Below are positions 1 to 11,845 of a DNA stretch of 64,000 nt, piece after piece. The stretch's first letter is position 1. Every line of letters starts with the position of its first letter. A program made the translations under genes and the position numbers. The notes beneath the pieces were generated by a model. The model saw only the letters and a program-made list of their open reading frames with translations. It did not search any database and was not told the origin of the DNA. This DNA is from Rhexocercosporidium sp. MPI-PUGE-AT-0058. Its lineage: Eukaryota; Ascomycota; Leotiomycetes; Helotiales. The stretch covers positions 1,550,001 to 1,614,000 of the forward strand of contig JAGTJL010000001.1 in NCBI GenBank assembly GCA_020746875.1. Reading direction: 5' to 3'.

Positions 1-234
1 GAACACTACAATCTCCAATCGCGGATACTTCATTCGGCATTGACTGACAGGACCATAGCCTGTTGTGCCTAGTGGACCATTACACTTCCCCCGTACCACT
101 TCAAGCAAACAGGACCTGCTAAGGCTTATTTGGATTGAGAATCAGACTTCATACTTAATGCCTAGGAAGGAGTGGCTGGAGGATCTTGGCATGAACTGTC
201 TATTCTGTGTATATTCATGGATAGGTTGATACCG
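1..234. other. Gene-free left edge
   Basis: Sequence of ordinary base composition with no supportable gene. It is the left flank of the hAT insertion. The same composition resumes after the element, so the transposon interrupts non-repetitive host DNA. Confidence 0.6.
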
Positions 235-242
235 TCTATTGG

Positions 243-259
243 CAAGGTGGTCAATAAGT
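243..259 (+). repeat. hAT left terminal inverted repeat
   Basis: Seventeen bases identical to the reverse complement of 3229-3245. Beyond this the ends are only loosely related (AAGCTGAG-like and GTCAGTAAG-like subterminal motifs). Confidence 0.9.
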
Positions 260-2891
260 AAGCTGAGTTAAGCTGGTTAATTAAGCTGAGCCTTATAACG
301 TAAGTCATTAGTTAGGGCTAAGGCTTGTAATAAGTTAGTTAATAAAAGCTTAACTTATAAGTGGCTTATAAGCTGTAAGAATTAAATTTCTTAATTTTAG
401 AGTGAGTTTAAGTAAGTGTTAAGTATAAACGATAAATAAGAAGAGGCTCGCTTAGTAAATCCTGAGCCTTTAATTAGTCGTAGCCTTTTAAAGAATAGCT
501 TTTAATTAATTAAATATTATCGAAGGCGGTCAGCGTTATTATTTTAATAAATCTTATAATATTAGAATTAAAGTATATTTATTAAATAATTAACGTAATT
601 CTATTAATATAACTTCTTTTTACGCTTTATTTATAATTATTAATAATAAAAAATCTCGTGCGTCTTTTGCCGCATTTTTTATATTTCTTATTAATTCGTT
701 TATAATAATAATAACGCTATAATCGTTAAAAGAGCTAAAAACACTCCGTGATTACTGTTTTCGTTTAACTTTAACTTATAACGATAAGTACGACCTTATT
801 AAGCTTCTTAATAAGCTAATTATAATTAAATACTTTTTATACGACTTTAGAGAGTTTCTTTTTAATAATAAAAAAGCTTGTTTATTAAGATTTTTTACAA
901 GTCATATTTTAGCGCTTATTAATAAAAGGAATCTTACGTCTTAGATTTAAAAAGTAAGCTACGCGTTAATTAATTAAACTAAAGCTTTAAAGCCGAGAAT
1001 ATAATATTATAAACTTTATATAATTTTCTATTAATTTATTAATTTTATACGTTAACTTTTATAAGTTATTATAATAAAAAATTCAATAAGAACCGCGATT
1101 ATTATTTTAATATAAATACTTTTAATAACGCTTTTATACACTTACTTAATATATATAATTTAAATAAAAGAAGAGATATATAAAAAATAAAAAACGATAA
1201 ACTTATAACGTAATCTTTAAGAATTATTAATAAAAATTATAATAAAATTATTCTCTTTCGATAATAAAAGTTTAAGAACGCGTTTCTTAAATAAATTATT
1301 TATAAAAACGTTAAATATAAAAAAGTAGCTTCTCGTCGATTCAAAAAGTATTTTATTCTTATTAATAAAAATATAATTAACGCGTTACTTACCTTATATA
1401 TTACGGTCGAAAGTTAGATTTACGAGCTTTTTATATACTTCGAGCTATAAGTTATTAAAGAGGTTCGACGCGCTAAATCACGTATAACTGTTACCTTTAA
1501 TAACTAAAGATTAAAACGTAAGAAAATTAGCGTTTTTAATATTATAATACATTTTATTAACGACAAATATAAAGCCGTAACACGGCTAATTAAGCTATTA
1601 ATACTTTTAAAGTATAAAAAATTTAATATTAATATATATATTATCTTTTAAATCTCTTACTTTCGACGGCTAATTCTTTATAAATTAATATTCGATTCTC
1701 TTTCTTCTTTTATAACGATTCGGTATTACTATCGAGAACCTTGATTACTTCGTTTTTAATAACGCGTTTAATAATAATATTATATTATAAGAGTTAATAA
1801 AAGTAATAAGATTTAACTTTAAATAAAAGAGACTACGTTATATAAATTACGTTATTAATTTAATTACTAACGTATACTTATTTAATTAAGATAAAGCCTT
1901 ATTTAATAATAAATATAAAAAAGCTAGCGCGGTAAATCGACAAAAGCTTTAGCGACGACAAAAAGAAGTTAATAAGCTTTATAACTTAATTATATACGTT
2001 ATAGCGTTTAATAAGAGATCGGAATTATTTTTTAACCTTTAAAAGATATTAAATATTAATATAATAAAAGAAAAAAAATAAAAGCTGATTCTCGACGGAG
2101 GAATACGTTAAAATACTACGTATTAAATAATACGCCGCGGCCTCGAATTGCGCGAATCTCTTATTTTATATGCGGCTATATTATACGTTTCAGTAGATCC
2201 TCTTAATTAAGAGATATTTAATAATAATTATTTATTAAATAAAAAATAAAAAGGGTTTATAATTATTAAAGATTAGCTCGCGCTATTATTTTATTTTATT
2301 AAAGGATTAAAAAATAATATAAAGTTAATAAAAAATACTTTATAACCTTTATACGGAGCTTTATAAAAGGCTTTAATTATACTAGAATATATTATAGTAC
2401 ACTTTAAGACTTTTAAAGCTAAAGTAAAAGACAGTAAATTCAACGATTATAAAGGTATACGCTAATTAATAACTTTTACGTAAGGAGCTTATTAAAAGTA
2501 ATATAAAAAGACCGACGATTTTATAATTTAATAAGCTATAATAGTGCTTTATTTTTGTTATAAATAGACTTACTTTAAGAAAAATTAAATAAGTAAATTA
2601 TTATTATATTTAATTACTAGTAAAGCTGCTTTTAAGAAGTTATAAGAAGAGAGGTATAAGGGTCAAGCGCCAGCTGTTAATTCTCGATTAATATAATCGC
2701 TAAAACTTTTGCCGGCGATATTTTTAATAAAGAAAGATTATTTAAAGTTAATTCTTAACGCCGTAATATCTTAACTAGTTATAAGACGCTTTATAATAAT
2801 AAGTAAGAGGCGTAATTAATATTATTATTACTTATAAAAGCTTATTATTAATTATTTAAGTTTAATAAAGTATTAAAAGCTATATAAAGTC

Positions 2892-3059
2892 AAGTGGCCT
2901 TAATTAACTTAAATAGCTTTTAATTTATTAGTAATTCCTATTATGAGTTCGGAGTACGAGAGAGTCTTTTTATTTTATATTAAATAAATAATTATAGAAA
3001 GTTTTAACTTATTTAATTTAATACTATAATATTAAAAGTGCTTAAAAAATTGGCAAAAT
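2892..3059 (+). pseudogene. Relic of hAT transposase C-terminal dimerisation domain
   Basis: Reading the + strand from 2892 and passing through TAA stops gives KWP-stop-LT-stop-IAFNLLVIP, then MSSEYERVF, then a region ending CLKNW. This follows the hAT dimerisation domain order: a W-P-L-A block, an IPA-S-ECERVFS core, then a helix ending in CLK.W. Each stop is explained by C-to-T or G-to-A change in a CpA context. It sits at the 3' end of the element, where the domain is expected. Confidence 0.75.
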
Positions 3060-3228
3060 CGTAATACTATTGAAATTACTAATACTTTTAATATAGTATT
3101 ATTAAATATTTAAATAAAGCCTTAACTTATTAATTACTTATAAGTAAATTAATTAAGCTCATTAATTGGTATTTTAGAGGTAAGTCAGTAAGTTGCTTCT
3201 TTAGCCTCAATTAATAACTGACTTACTG

Positions 3229-3245
3229 ACTTATTGACCACCTTG
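3229..3245 (-). repeat. hAT right terminal inverted repeat
   Basis: Inverted copy of the 17-bp left end, followed directly by the second TCTATTGG target duplication. Subterminal ACTTACTGACTTA-like direct repeats precede it. Confidence 0.9.
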
Positions 3246-3253
3246 TCTATTGG

Positions 3254-5154
3254 GGACGGGCTGTCTGTAGGTATTTATATTGCATCTCGGACTGGAGAAT
3301 ATGGTTATAGTAGGTGTGGCTCGGTGATATTGGGATACTATTGATTCTGTTAAAGATGTAATAGTCTGCTCCCTTCCTGTTAGCGCTCTCGCTTACAGTC
3401 TACGAAAGCAAATGGCATAGCAAAGCATAGTGTCGTAGCTAATTAGCTAGAGACCATGGCCATATTTTTATATGTAGAAATCCACAAAGCAATACTTACT
3501 AAAATAAAATATTTATATTAATATACGCTACCACAGCACATTATCACTTTGAAAAATATAGAATTAAAATGGTTCTTTTAACATACCTAGAAAAGCACCT
3601 CGAGGAGTAACCTATGTAAAACGATTAGATATAACCTACCGGTCTAAGTTCGCCGCCGGGTAAGGTGGTACGTGATAAGATTAAGAAGATTATATAAAGA
3701 AGCTTTATAAGCTTTTAACTCGTTTTACTTTCGCCTTTTAGAATTCAAATCAATTAATTTTTCACGAAGATATCACGAAAGGAAATTATAAGAAACTATT
3801 AAAAGAATATTACAAGAGATTACGAAACGAAGCAGGCTACGAGAGAGACTATGAAAGGGAAAGTACTTAAAAAATAAAAGAAAAAGAAAGAAAGAAGAAA
3901 AGAAAGCGAGGGAATCTAAAGGTATATATATTTATTAAGTCTTTACTTTAAAGCTTTATATCTACTTATTGAAAAAGATTAATATTAAAATTTCTTTTAC
4001 TTTATTTTTATATATACTTCGCTTCACGAAATAAAACTCTTAATAAGAAATTTACTCTTCTTCAGCGTATGAGTCTGTAACGTGGCTGAGAGGAGAGCTC
4101 ACACCAGTACGCCATCGGAGCCAAAAGACTACAGTATTCGGCCTCAAGGCAGAATACGCTCTACTTGGTACATATACTAATTAAGGAAACAGAATGCCAG
4201 CATACACGTGACAGAGTCTCTTTCCTTCAGCGTGTAATACGCTGTGGTTACAGGGGACCTCGAAGAATTACCTCAAGGAGTGCGTTTCTAAGGATATCTA
4301 AATTCGATATTTCATTTACTTACGTAGTGAGTTATAAAGGCTTTTATGTTACTATAGTATTCACTTTCCTATGACGCATACGTTCATAGATTATAAGTAA
4401 GAGCGCTATGAGGAACCGAATAGATTATTAGATGCGAACTGAATGTACTATATAGGTCGGCACTAAAACAAGCACGGAATGAAGCATGTGTAACACAATT
4501 AGGGCCAAACTCCCATAATCTGCAAGAATGCAATTCAACTCCCGAACCCACCTCATTAGGGTCAACATGCGCCAAGAATGAAGAAGTACCTCTCTATGAA
4601 GTATGTAATGGCGCTATTTGACCGATGCGTCGAGGAGAGCTTGTTCAGTGTTAGTTAGATGAAGCATAGGGAAATCAAGGAATGAGAACATGAGGAAAGA
4701 AATCGCTCACGGCAACACGAGGTAAAAATGCTGCATCGCGATGCGAAACAAAGCGAAGCGGAATTTGATCCGTAGTAGGCCGTAATTTCCAACAGAGGTA
4801 TAAATCCCCGGTATGGCAAGTAGAATAGAATATCCACAACAGAGAAACGCAACCGGCTTCAGGTGCCAAAGCATATACAGGTCATTCTCCAGTCTCCCAC
4901 TCGACACTCGCCGGGATCGAAGCTCCTTTAATCACCTGCGGGCCAACTGGTCGCTATTATCAAAAGCCGAGCAGAGGCTCATGCTACCTACCGAGAAAGT
5001 GAGTTCGTTTGCATTCTCAATAAAATCGCATGGTACCCGCCGCTAACTTGCTTCCTAGCCTGGAAAATTCCACGAAAGCCATATCTCTACACTAGAAATA
5101 CAACATGCCAGGCCCCAGATAAACCGCCACCATAGTAAGATCTAGGATGACATC
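3254..5154. other. Intergenic, no gene recognised; second AT-rich tract
   Basis: About 3460-4060 is again AT-rich, with purine runs (GAAAGAAAGAAGAAAAG) and A/T tracts. It could be an older, RIP-eroded repeat, but no terminal repeats or protein remnant were found. From about 4060 composition becomes normal. Short open frames at 4165-5046 overlap in several frames and resemble nothing recognisable. A small perfect hairpin CAGCGT-N5-ACGCTG lies near 4229-4245. Confidence 0.45.
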
Positions 5155-8133
5155 TCAAATCCACTTGAACCCATCAATCTTGATATCTTTTCTTTCCTCA
5201 CGCTCCTTCTTGACGAGCTGAAGGTCCCTCGAACTGTTGAATGCCTGTTCCTGTTGAGTAGCTAAGTTGGCAAGATCAAGATCGCGAGCTTCCTTCCAGT
5301 TGTCGCCGTGCAGCTGCTTGTACATCTCATCAGTTCCGTTCTCCATATCCAAGTTCCACCTGGATAGAGCATCCAGCTTCTGGGCTACAATCCAATTAAA
5401 CCTCCCCTCAACGCTGGTTTTCATTCGCTTTAGCCTTTCTCCTGCAGCTGTCTCCAGCTCAGCCGTCCTAGCTTTGCGTTTTGTGTCATCCTCTTCCTTG
5501 CGCCGTGCTTTGTCAGCAAGGTATTTGAGACTGTGACCTAAGTTCTGCTTGTCTTGGGGAATGGGATTGACATCCAGCGGGGGAGTTGTGTAAAAGATCA
5601 CTCTGCCATATTCGTCATGGTGAAATTGAGCACGAATATCAGCTGGAATAGCACTGTGTGCCATCTCGGGCAGCGTATAGACTTCGATTGGGCGAGGAGG
5701 GTGGTAGACCGCGTGAGGTGTGTGCATATTCGAAACCGGGGCCGCTGGACGTGGTGCAGTACTACTGCCCTGGTAGTTATTGTAATTAGCGAGCGGATTT
5801 GGTTGCTGAGTTATCGGCGTGGAGGCGGAGTTGTGTTGATAGGAAATCTGGGATTGATAGTGAGGCGTTTGTTGAACGTTATTATGGGAACCCGAACCGT
5901 GAGAGCCGTATGAGTTTTGATGATTCAATGGAGCAGGGGATGCCGAAGGGCGGGCTGGAGCGAATTGTTGGCCATATGGAGTCTGGGGCACACTCGGATT
6001 CGCTTGTGGTGAGGGGAGGGGAGCATGCGAAGCAGTTCCAGACATTGCCGAGTCTGCTCTATCATACTGTAGGCGGTCGCTCGTTATTGGGCGGCGTACG
6101 GGCTCGGGTGAAGGAGGGGGTGGCGATGGAGTGGGCTCGGGAGGTGGAGATTCCTATAATTCATTAGCTCGACGCTCTGAAGAGGTACAGGTGATGCGGA
6201 AGCAGGAACTTACATTTGATTCCCTGGGACGTTTATGCACAGCTCCAACAATCGGGGGTGCGTTAGGTGCTCCCCACGTCGGCTTTGGGAGAGGGTCGTC
6301 CTCTTTGGCATCCTCTCGGAGCAGGTGCTTAATAGGACTGGGAACCTTCTTCATCTTCCTCGGAACATCAAACAGATCCATCTCGTAGTCCTTATCCCTG
6401 ACTTCATCGGGAACACAGCTGGCCCAGGTCTTGATTTTGTTCAGCTTGAACTTTTCCTCATTGTACCGTGCTTCGCAAACGTAAACCTCCTTGTCTTTGG
6501 GGAATCCTCGCGGGCGACCTTTGTTGAACCGAGTGAAGAACATCACAAAGCAACGGTCGACAACCTCTTCGATCTTGTGGTCTCGATATTGCCCAGTCTT
6601 GACTACTTCATTCTCGAAAAAATGCTTTTCGTAGCGATGTACTGTCTGCTCCGGCCGATAATACCAGCAGGCATTGATCCACTTTTCCCCTTTTGGGTCT
6701 TGCCAGGTTCGATAAATTTGCGCAACAATCGGCTTAGTTACGTCGTTGGGGTTGGTCAAGTGAATCCAGTCTCCCACTTTCCATATCTCATTGTTGTGAA
6801 GAATTTCTGGTACCGGAAGTCGGCCATCGTCGTCCACGAAATCACTATCTGGCTTCTTCTTCTCCTGTTCTGCCAAAATTCTCGCTTCCTTCTGGAGATC
6901 CACGGCATCCTTGTACACCTGACTATCCTCCAGATTGTATAGCTTGGCATTCTCAAACATGAGTTCCAGGTCCTTCAGTGCTTGATCAACGGAATGGTAC
7001 TTCTTCCTCTTCGCCTTCTTTTTGATCAAATCCATTGCGATGGGGTTCTTGATCTCCTGGTAATATTCTGGCATCTGGGACTTGTCTGGTAGTCTTTCAA
7101 AGGCGAGGATCTTGAGGTCACCGCCGCCATCATGTCTAAACTTCCGCAGGCCTTTCAAGACAGAGTTGATTCGAGCTTCCATGGGGGTGTGGACCTTGGG
7201 TGGACGGCCACGCTTCTTTTGAGACTCGGGGTCGTCCTTTCCACCATCTTCACCTTTGCCATCACGCTTCACAGTCGCTGATGACCTCCGATTCTTTTTC
7301 CGATTCCGACGTGGACGATCATCATCCGAGTCATCATCATCCTCTTCCTCTTCGTCTTCATCGTCGTCCTCGTCAAGTTCCTGTTCCTCGTCTTCAGGGA
7401 GGGGTGGTGGGGAGTCTTCAACTTCGGGAATCTCGCCCAGGTCTGGCAATTCGGCATCCTCAGCAGTAATGGTACTGTCGTCCACCAATTTCTGTAGCTC
7501 CGCCTTAAACAAGCCTCGAAGCGCGACCGCATCGCTGTAGACAAGAGCGGAGGGGCGGTTATAGACTTGGGCGTTGTGGCAGATTAGAGCGAAGTCTCGG
7601 ATATAGTCCTTGAAATGGGAGTATTGTTTCTTGGTGATTTTGCCCTGCTTTCATGTAAGTTGTTGTCTATGGACCAGGATCGAAACTGGAATGGCCCACC
7701 CTGAGAGTACTGAACGCAATAGGCTCCTTGATGATTTCGTAGTAATCTGGCAGCATTCTCTTACTTACAACACGCTGGAAGCTGCCGGAAATATCACGAC
7801 CTCTGCGAATTACCAGTCAGTAAGGTCGATGAAGTGAGCTGGGATTTGCAGAACATACTCTTCATCGCGATAATTGGTCAGGCGGTGGAGAATGCTATTC
7901 ATAATCTCATACTCCTTCTTCGTAAGTCCAACAGCTGTAGTCTCTTTTGTTGGTGTAGGCGGGGGAACAGAGGCCAGGGCAGAAGCAGGAGCAGGAGCTT
8001 CGGCATCGGGATTGGGGGTTGGTTCTGTAGGCGTTGCATTGTTTTCGGGGACAGCTGGCTCCTCAGCCTTGGATCCCGTTTCGATTTTGGTCTCTAATGC
8101 TGGCGCAGGGTCCTTTGGTGGTAGCGATGACAT
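5155..8133 (-). CDS. RSC1/RSC2-like chromatin remodelling subunit (two bromodomains + BAH)
   Basis: Subunit of an RSC-type SWI/SNF remodeller, acting in the nucleus on acetylated nucleosomes. Four exons: 8133-7859, 7802-7700, 7644-6214, 6153-5155 (935 aa); every splice keeps the frame. Bromodomain 1 (about residues 70-160) is assembled from exons 1-3, with SKRMLPDYYEIIKEPI in the ZA region. An acidic Asp/Glu tract (about 211-236), an AT-hook (RGRPP, about 271-275), bromodomain 2 (about 281-390, MPEYYQEIKNPIAMDLI) and a BAH domain (about 411-540, IWKVGDWIHL) follow. The C-terminal third is Pro/Gln/Asn-rich, ending in a charged helix. I chose the ATG at 8133 because an upstream in-frame ATG is preceded by a likely 5' UTR intron acceptor (TTGTTTTGCAG). 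Order and length fit the RSC1/2 family; which paralogue cannot be said. Confidence 0.92.
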
Positions 8134-8708
8134 CTTGAAGGCTGCAAAACAATTGCAGGCCGGTTGTGGTTGGCAATTCAAAGTCAGAGCTGGCGCATTG
8201 TCGATGCGAGAGGGTGAACTTCGCGACGGAGACGTGTAGTGGAGCGCGCGGTCTGGTCACATGACAGGATGAAAGCAATCAGCCTTGCCTTCAATCAGCC
8301 TTGTTTGCTTCCATGGGTTTATATATATGTGTGGGCGAAGTTCTAACCTCGCTCACTCAGAATCTGTCAAAATTCATTTTGAATGGTCTAGCAGTGAAAA
8401 TGACTATCACTGATCATTATAGATAAATCTAGTCCAGAAAATACTATCTCCTTTGTGCCCTTCTCCTTCCTCTCCTAGTTTTCCAAGTTGCCCCTCTTGT
8501 CTATCGGTCATCGGGGCAAAGCCTTGTCCTGCCACGACTACTAGCTGATGCCGTACATCTCTCACTCCGAGAAGCAATATTCGATTCATTTTGTCGCCAG
8601 CTCCTTGTGTGACTCTCTAGCACAAGTCAGAACACCTGAGCCTCGGGAAGACATATAGCATCCCACAACTGAAATTACAAACCCCAAATCTTCCAACCCC
8701 CCTACAAA
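8134..8708. promoter_or_regulatory. Divergent promoter between RSC-like gene and OTU1
   Basis: This 575-bp gap separates two divergently transcribed start codons and must hold both promoters and 5' UTRs. A TATA-like run (TTTATATATATGTG) lies near 8319-8332. A probable 5' UTR intron acceptor for the minus-strand gene lies just upstream of 8133. No other element was recognised. Confidence 0.5.
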
Positions 8709-9833
8709 ATGCGGACTCGCGTGCGGGCGCCTGCAGGCGCATTTACCATCACTCTCGCAGATGACGCAACAGTCGGCGACCTGATATCTCAGATCGTAGA
8801 GAAGACATCCATCACCCATTTCGATACGAAGCATGGCTATCCCCCAAAACCACTCCTCTTGGAGGAAAGCGACAAGTCTCTACCTCTGAGCGAGCTGGGT
8901 GTGAAGCTGGATGGGGAGCAGCTCACTATTAGCCAGAAGGATGATAGGCCCGTGGACAAAGGAGACGCAAATGCTGCTGCTGCACAGGGGGCCTCTACAG
9001 CACAAAGAACGGCGCAAGGACTAGATGGCGCCGGGTCTACCAAACCCAAGGAGAATAAACATGTCTCTCTACAGAGAAAGGGTATGGAGGGAGAGGTGCC
9101 AGAGATACCGCTACCGGGAAGGGGTACCACTGTTGGTAAGTGCAACGAGCTTCTTTATATGTATGTTTCTAAAATGCTTCTTCTCAGTACTTCGAGTGAT
9201 GCCCGACGACAACTCGTGCCTCTTCAGATCATTTGGCACGGCAGTTCTGCCAGGAGACGACCAGAGCATGACAGAACTCCGATCCATAATCGCCACAGCC
9301 ATTCAGTCGGAACCGGAAATATATTCCAAAGTGGTCCTCGAACAGGATCCCGATGACTACTGCAGATGGATACAAACGCCAGACGCTTGGGGAGGGGCTA
9401 TCGAGATGGGCATAATGGCGAAGTACTTCGGGGTGGAGATCTGCAGTATTGATGTCCAGGTATTTGATGTCCTACTGTGCAAATAGAAGACAAGCTGATG
9501 AGAAGGTAGTCCCTACGAATAGACAAGTTCAACGAAGAGGCTCTAAGTAGGTGCATCCTCGTATACTCCGGAATCCACTACGACACCATTGCAGAGAGCC
9601 CAATGGCCTCGAGTCCAGAATTTGATACCAAGGTTTGGGGTACAGACGATGACGAGATATTGGAAGGTGCGGTAGCGCTGTGTAAGAAGCTTCAAGCCAA
9701 ACATTACTTCACCGACACAGGCGGGATGGCGATCAAATGCAGTGAATGTGGAGCCATTGTCTATGGTCAGGGCCAGGCAAGTGGGCATGCTCAACAGTTC
9801 GGGCATTATGATATGGCCGAGGTAACTACTTGA
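8709..9833 (+). CDS. OTU1: OTU1/YOD1-type deubiquitinase
   Basis: Cysteine protease that removes ubiquitin chains and works with the Cdc48/p97 segregase in ER-associated degradation. Three exons: 8709-9135, 9188-9459, 9510-9833 (340 aa). The N-terminus (about 1-78) is a ubiquitin-like UBX-type fold expected to bind Cdc48. A low-complexity Ala/Gln linker follows. The OTU domain begins near residue 143, with the catalytic Asp/Cys block MPDDNSCLFRSFG (Cys153) and catalytic His256 in YSGIHYD. The C-terminus carries a C2H2 zinc finger (C310, C313, H326, H332). This order and length match yeast OTU1. The end at 9833 is the first stop after the finger; a further short intron is possible but unnecessary. 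Confidence 0.92.
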
Positions 9834-10618
9834 GGTCTACATCCTACTCAGGCGATGCAATAATGCGTCTGCACGATACACTCAGAATATCTGAGCAGGT
9901 TTGAGATACCTGGAAGGTGGAATGGTGCGAGGAAGCAGGCTACCGCAAGAGATCTGAAGGAATCTTGCTGGATCCTAAAGGCTACGAAGCCCCCCCCCCC
10001 CCCCTTCTCTGGTTCTCGTACCACAGCAGGATATACGACTGGGTCAGAGGAGATCCGAGGTTCTCTTGCACCGTGGATCTAGCATTAGCCTCAGATGTAG
10101 AAATTGTATGGTCTTCCTCAACAATGTCCAGTCTGTTACTCCTGCGGTTCAGTATCCTCTGGGCCATTCACTTACCTACTTGGATAGACTAAGTACTGGC
10201 CAGACAGTTGGCAAAGTGCATTTTTAGCTGTGAACCCACGCCGTTCCTGCGCCATTGCTGTCTCATGGTCTGGATGGTATGTAAATTTTGTCAACGCAGG
10301 ACCTCAAATTTGTAGGGGAATCAGAAGAATGCCACCATAATATTATGTACAAGAATGCGACCAAAATTGATCCGGTGAGAAATGAAAAAGAATCGTTCCC
10401 ATTTTCCATCCCCCCAGAAAGTAAACATCAAACAATAAAGACATGTCCATAATATGTACCCAATCCACAACCTAACCCCGATTTTGGCCGGCCACCCCAG
10501 GTACCAAACGCCAAATGAGACATACTAGAAGGCCAAAGCCGGGATGGGACACGATCGGTGATCTTAAAATGAAAGCGTGTCTTAACAAACTTCATAATAG
10601 CCTGTTGGGTCATTAGAT
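9834..10618. other. Intergenic with C15 homopolymer; no gene supported
   Basis: Region between the OTU1 stop and the convergent GH17 stop, presumably both 3' UTRs. A run of 15 C at 9990-10004 lies inside a 91-codon + frame (9917-10192) that shows no recognisable domain. I do not call that frame a gene. Confidence 0.45.
9990..10004 (+). repeat. C15 homopolymer
   Basis: A run of 15 cytosines downstream of OTU1. Runs of this length are prone to length error in sequencing. Confidence 0.9.
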
Positions 10619-11845
10619 CTACCCGGAAGGAGGGTCGATGGCACCCATTCCCCAGTACTGCTCGGCCTCAAATTGCGACGGCGTGTTCTTCTTCCATATG
10701 TTGTTGAAAGCAGTGAATAGAATGACCGACTCGGGGTGGGAGGCGAATGACTTCTTGATGGAGCTGATGGCAGCTTCTTGGTTGGGGAGCGATGGAATGG
10801 CAGCTCCGTTAGAAAGTCCCTTCCATGGCCAACCAGTCTCGGTCACAACAACCTTCTGGTTCTTGTTCGCCAGCTTTGCCTGGAGAGTTGGGATTTGAGT
10901 AGTCAAGAAGTTTCCGGAGTCTGCAGCAGCGACGTTACCATCGAAGAAGGGATGGCAGTTGACGGCGCAGTAATCCGAGGCATCACAAAGAGAAGGGTTG
11001 GCACGTGACGCAACCAGGGTGTCAACAGTGACAACGTTGCCAGTGTAACCGGCGGTCTTCAAGAGTCCACGTACAGTCCCAATAGCAGCAACCACCTTAG
11101 AGGCTGGAGCAGCTCCGGAGTTGACCAACTCGTTTCCGACAGAGATGGTGTCGAAGCTACTCCAGTCACCGTTGGCAGCCTTGACAATTGTGGCGACTTG
11201 AGTGGGCAGATCGCTGATATCGAAGATTCCAGCGAACAACTTATTCTTGCGTGCCTTCACGACTGTAAGGACGTTGGCGATTTGGTCACAGTCAGTGCCG
11301 TAGGTTCGGATGAGGGTGTACTCGGTAGAAATGGCCTTGAAATCCTCTTGAACTTGGCTCTGGGTCTTACAGGTGCCATCAGCATTGTATGGCGAGTAGA
11401 CGAGTCCGAAGCCAGTGCTTTCTCCAGTAGGGTAGGTTGGTGTGGATGCTGGAGCTGAATCTGTCTTGACTGGCTCTGGAGCGGCGGGGTAGGAGACGGT
11501 AGGAATTGCTGCGGCAATGCTTTGTACAACTGGGGCAACCTCAACAGGTGCTGGAGCTGGAGTCTGAACGACAACAAGGCTCTCTGTGGTAGTTGAGATT
11601 GGCTGGCCATCTTGATCAACATAGACAATAACCTGTGGAGAGTCTGTAGCTTCGGCGTAGACGGTGTTCACAACGGTTATAACTACGTCTCCGTCCTTCT
11701 TGGCCAACTCATGCTCGTGAACATGGCGGCGTCCTGAAGTGTGTTAGTCGAGTCCTGGCCAACAAAGGGTGCACATCATACGGTGTGGTTGGGCTACAGC
11801 AAGCTGGAGCAGCGGCATGGCTGCGATGAAAGTGGAATACTTCAT
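10619..11845 (-). CDS. Secreted GH17 beta-1,3-glucan-active cell-wall protein (Scw/Mp65/BtgE type)
   Basis: Secreted glycoside hydrolase family 17 enzyme that cleaves or rearranges beta-1,3-glucan in the wall. Two exons: 11845-11782 and 11733-10619 (392 aa). Exon 1 encodes a signal peptide (MKYSTFIAAMPLLQLAVAQP) followed by a His/Arg-rich stretch (HRRRHVHEHE), then a Thr/Val and Pro/Ala-rich linker, features typical of Scw4/Scw10/BtgE proteins. The catalytic domain starts near residue 128. The acid/base Glu is in SVGNELVN (E223) and the nucleophile in VVVTETGWPW (E320). No GPI-attachment tail is visible. It is convergent with OTU1. Confidence 0.92.

Larger units (their letters stand above)
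243..3245 (+). mobile_element. RIP-degraded hAT-superfamily DNA transposon
   Basis: The element is bounded by inverted repeats whose outer 17 bp are identical (CAAGGTGGTCAATAAGT). It is flanked by a perfect 8-bp duplication TCTATTGG at 235-242 and 3246-3253. An 8-bp duplication plus a CAAGG-type end is diagnostic of hAT elements. The interior is extremely AT-rich. TA steps dominate, CA and TG are scarce, and the remaining C mostly sits in CG or CT, which is the RIP pattern (CpA to TpA). No open transposase frame remains, but the C-terminal dimerisation domain can still be followed on the + strand near 2892-3059 through TAA stops. The element is dead and cannot encode a product. Confidence 0.9.

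Noticed and set aside
243..3245. Possible centromere or mitochondrial insertion because of extreme AT content
   Set aside because: TIRs, target duplication and hAT domain relic explain the tract as a RIPped transposon.
5267..6942. Long plus-strand open frames opposite the RSC-like gene
   Set aside because: They are antisense to confidently spliced bromodomain/BAH exons and have no domain of their own.
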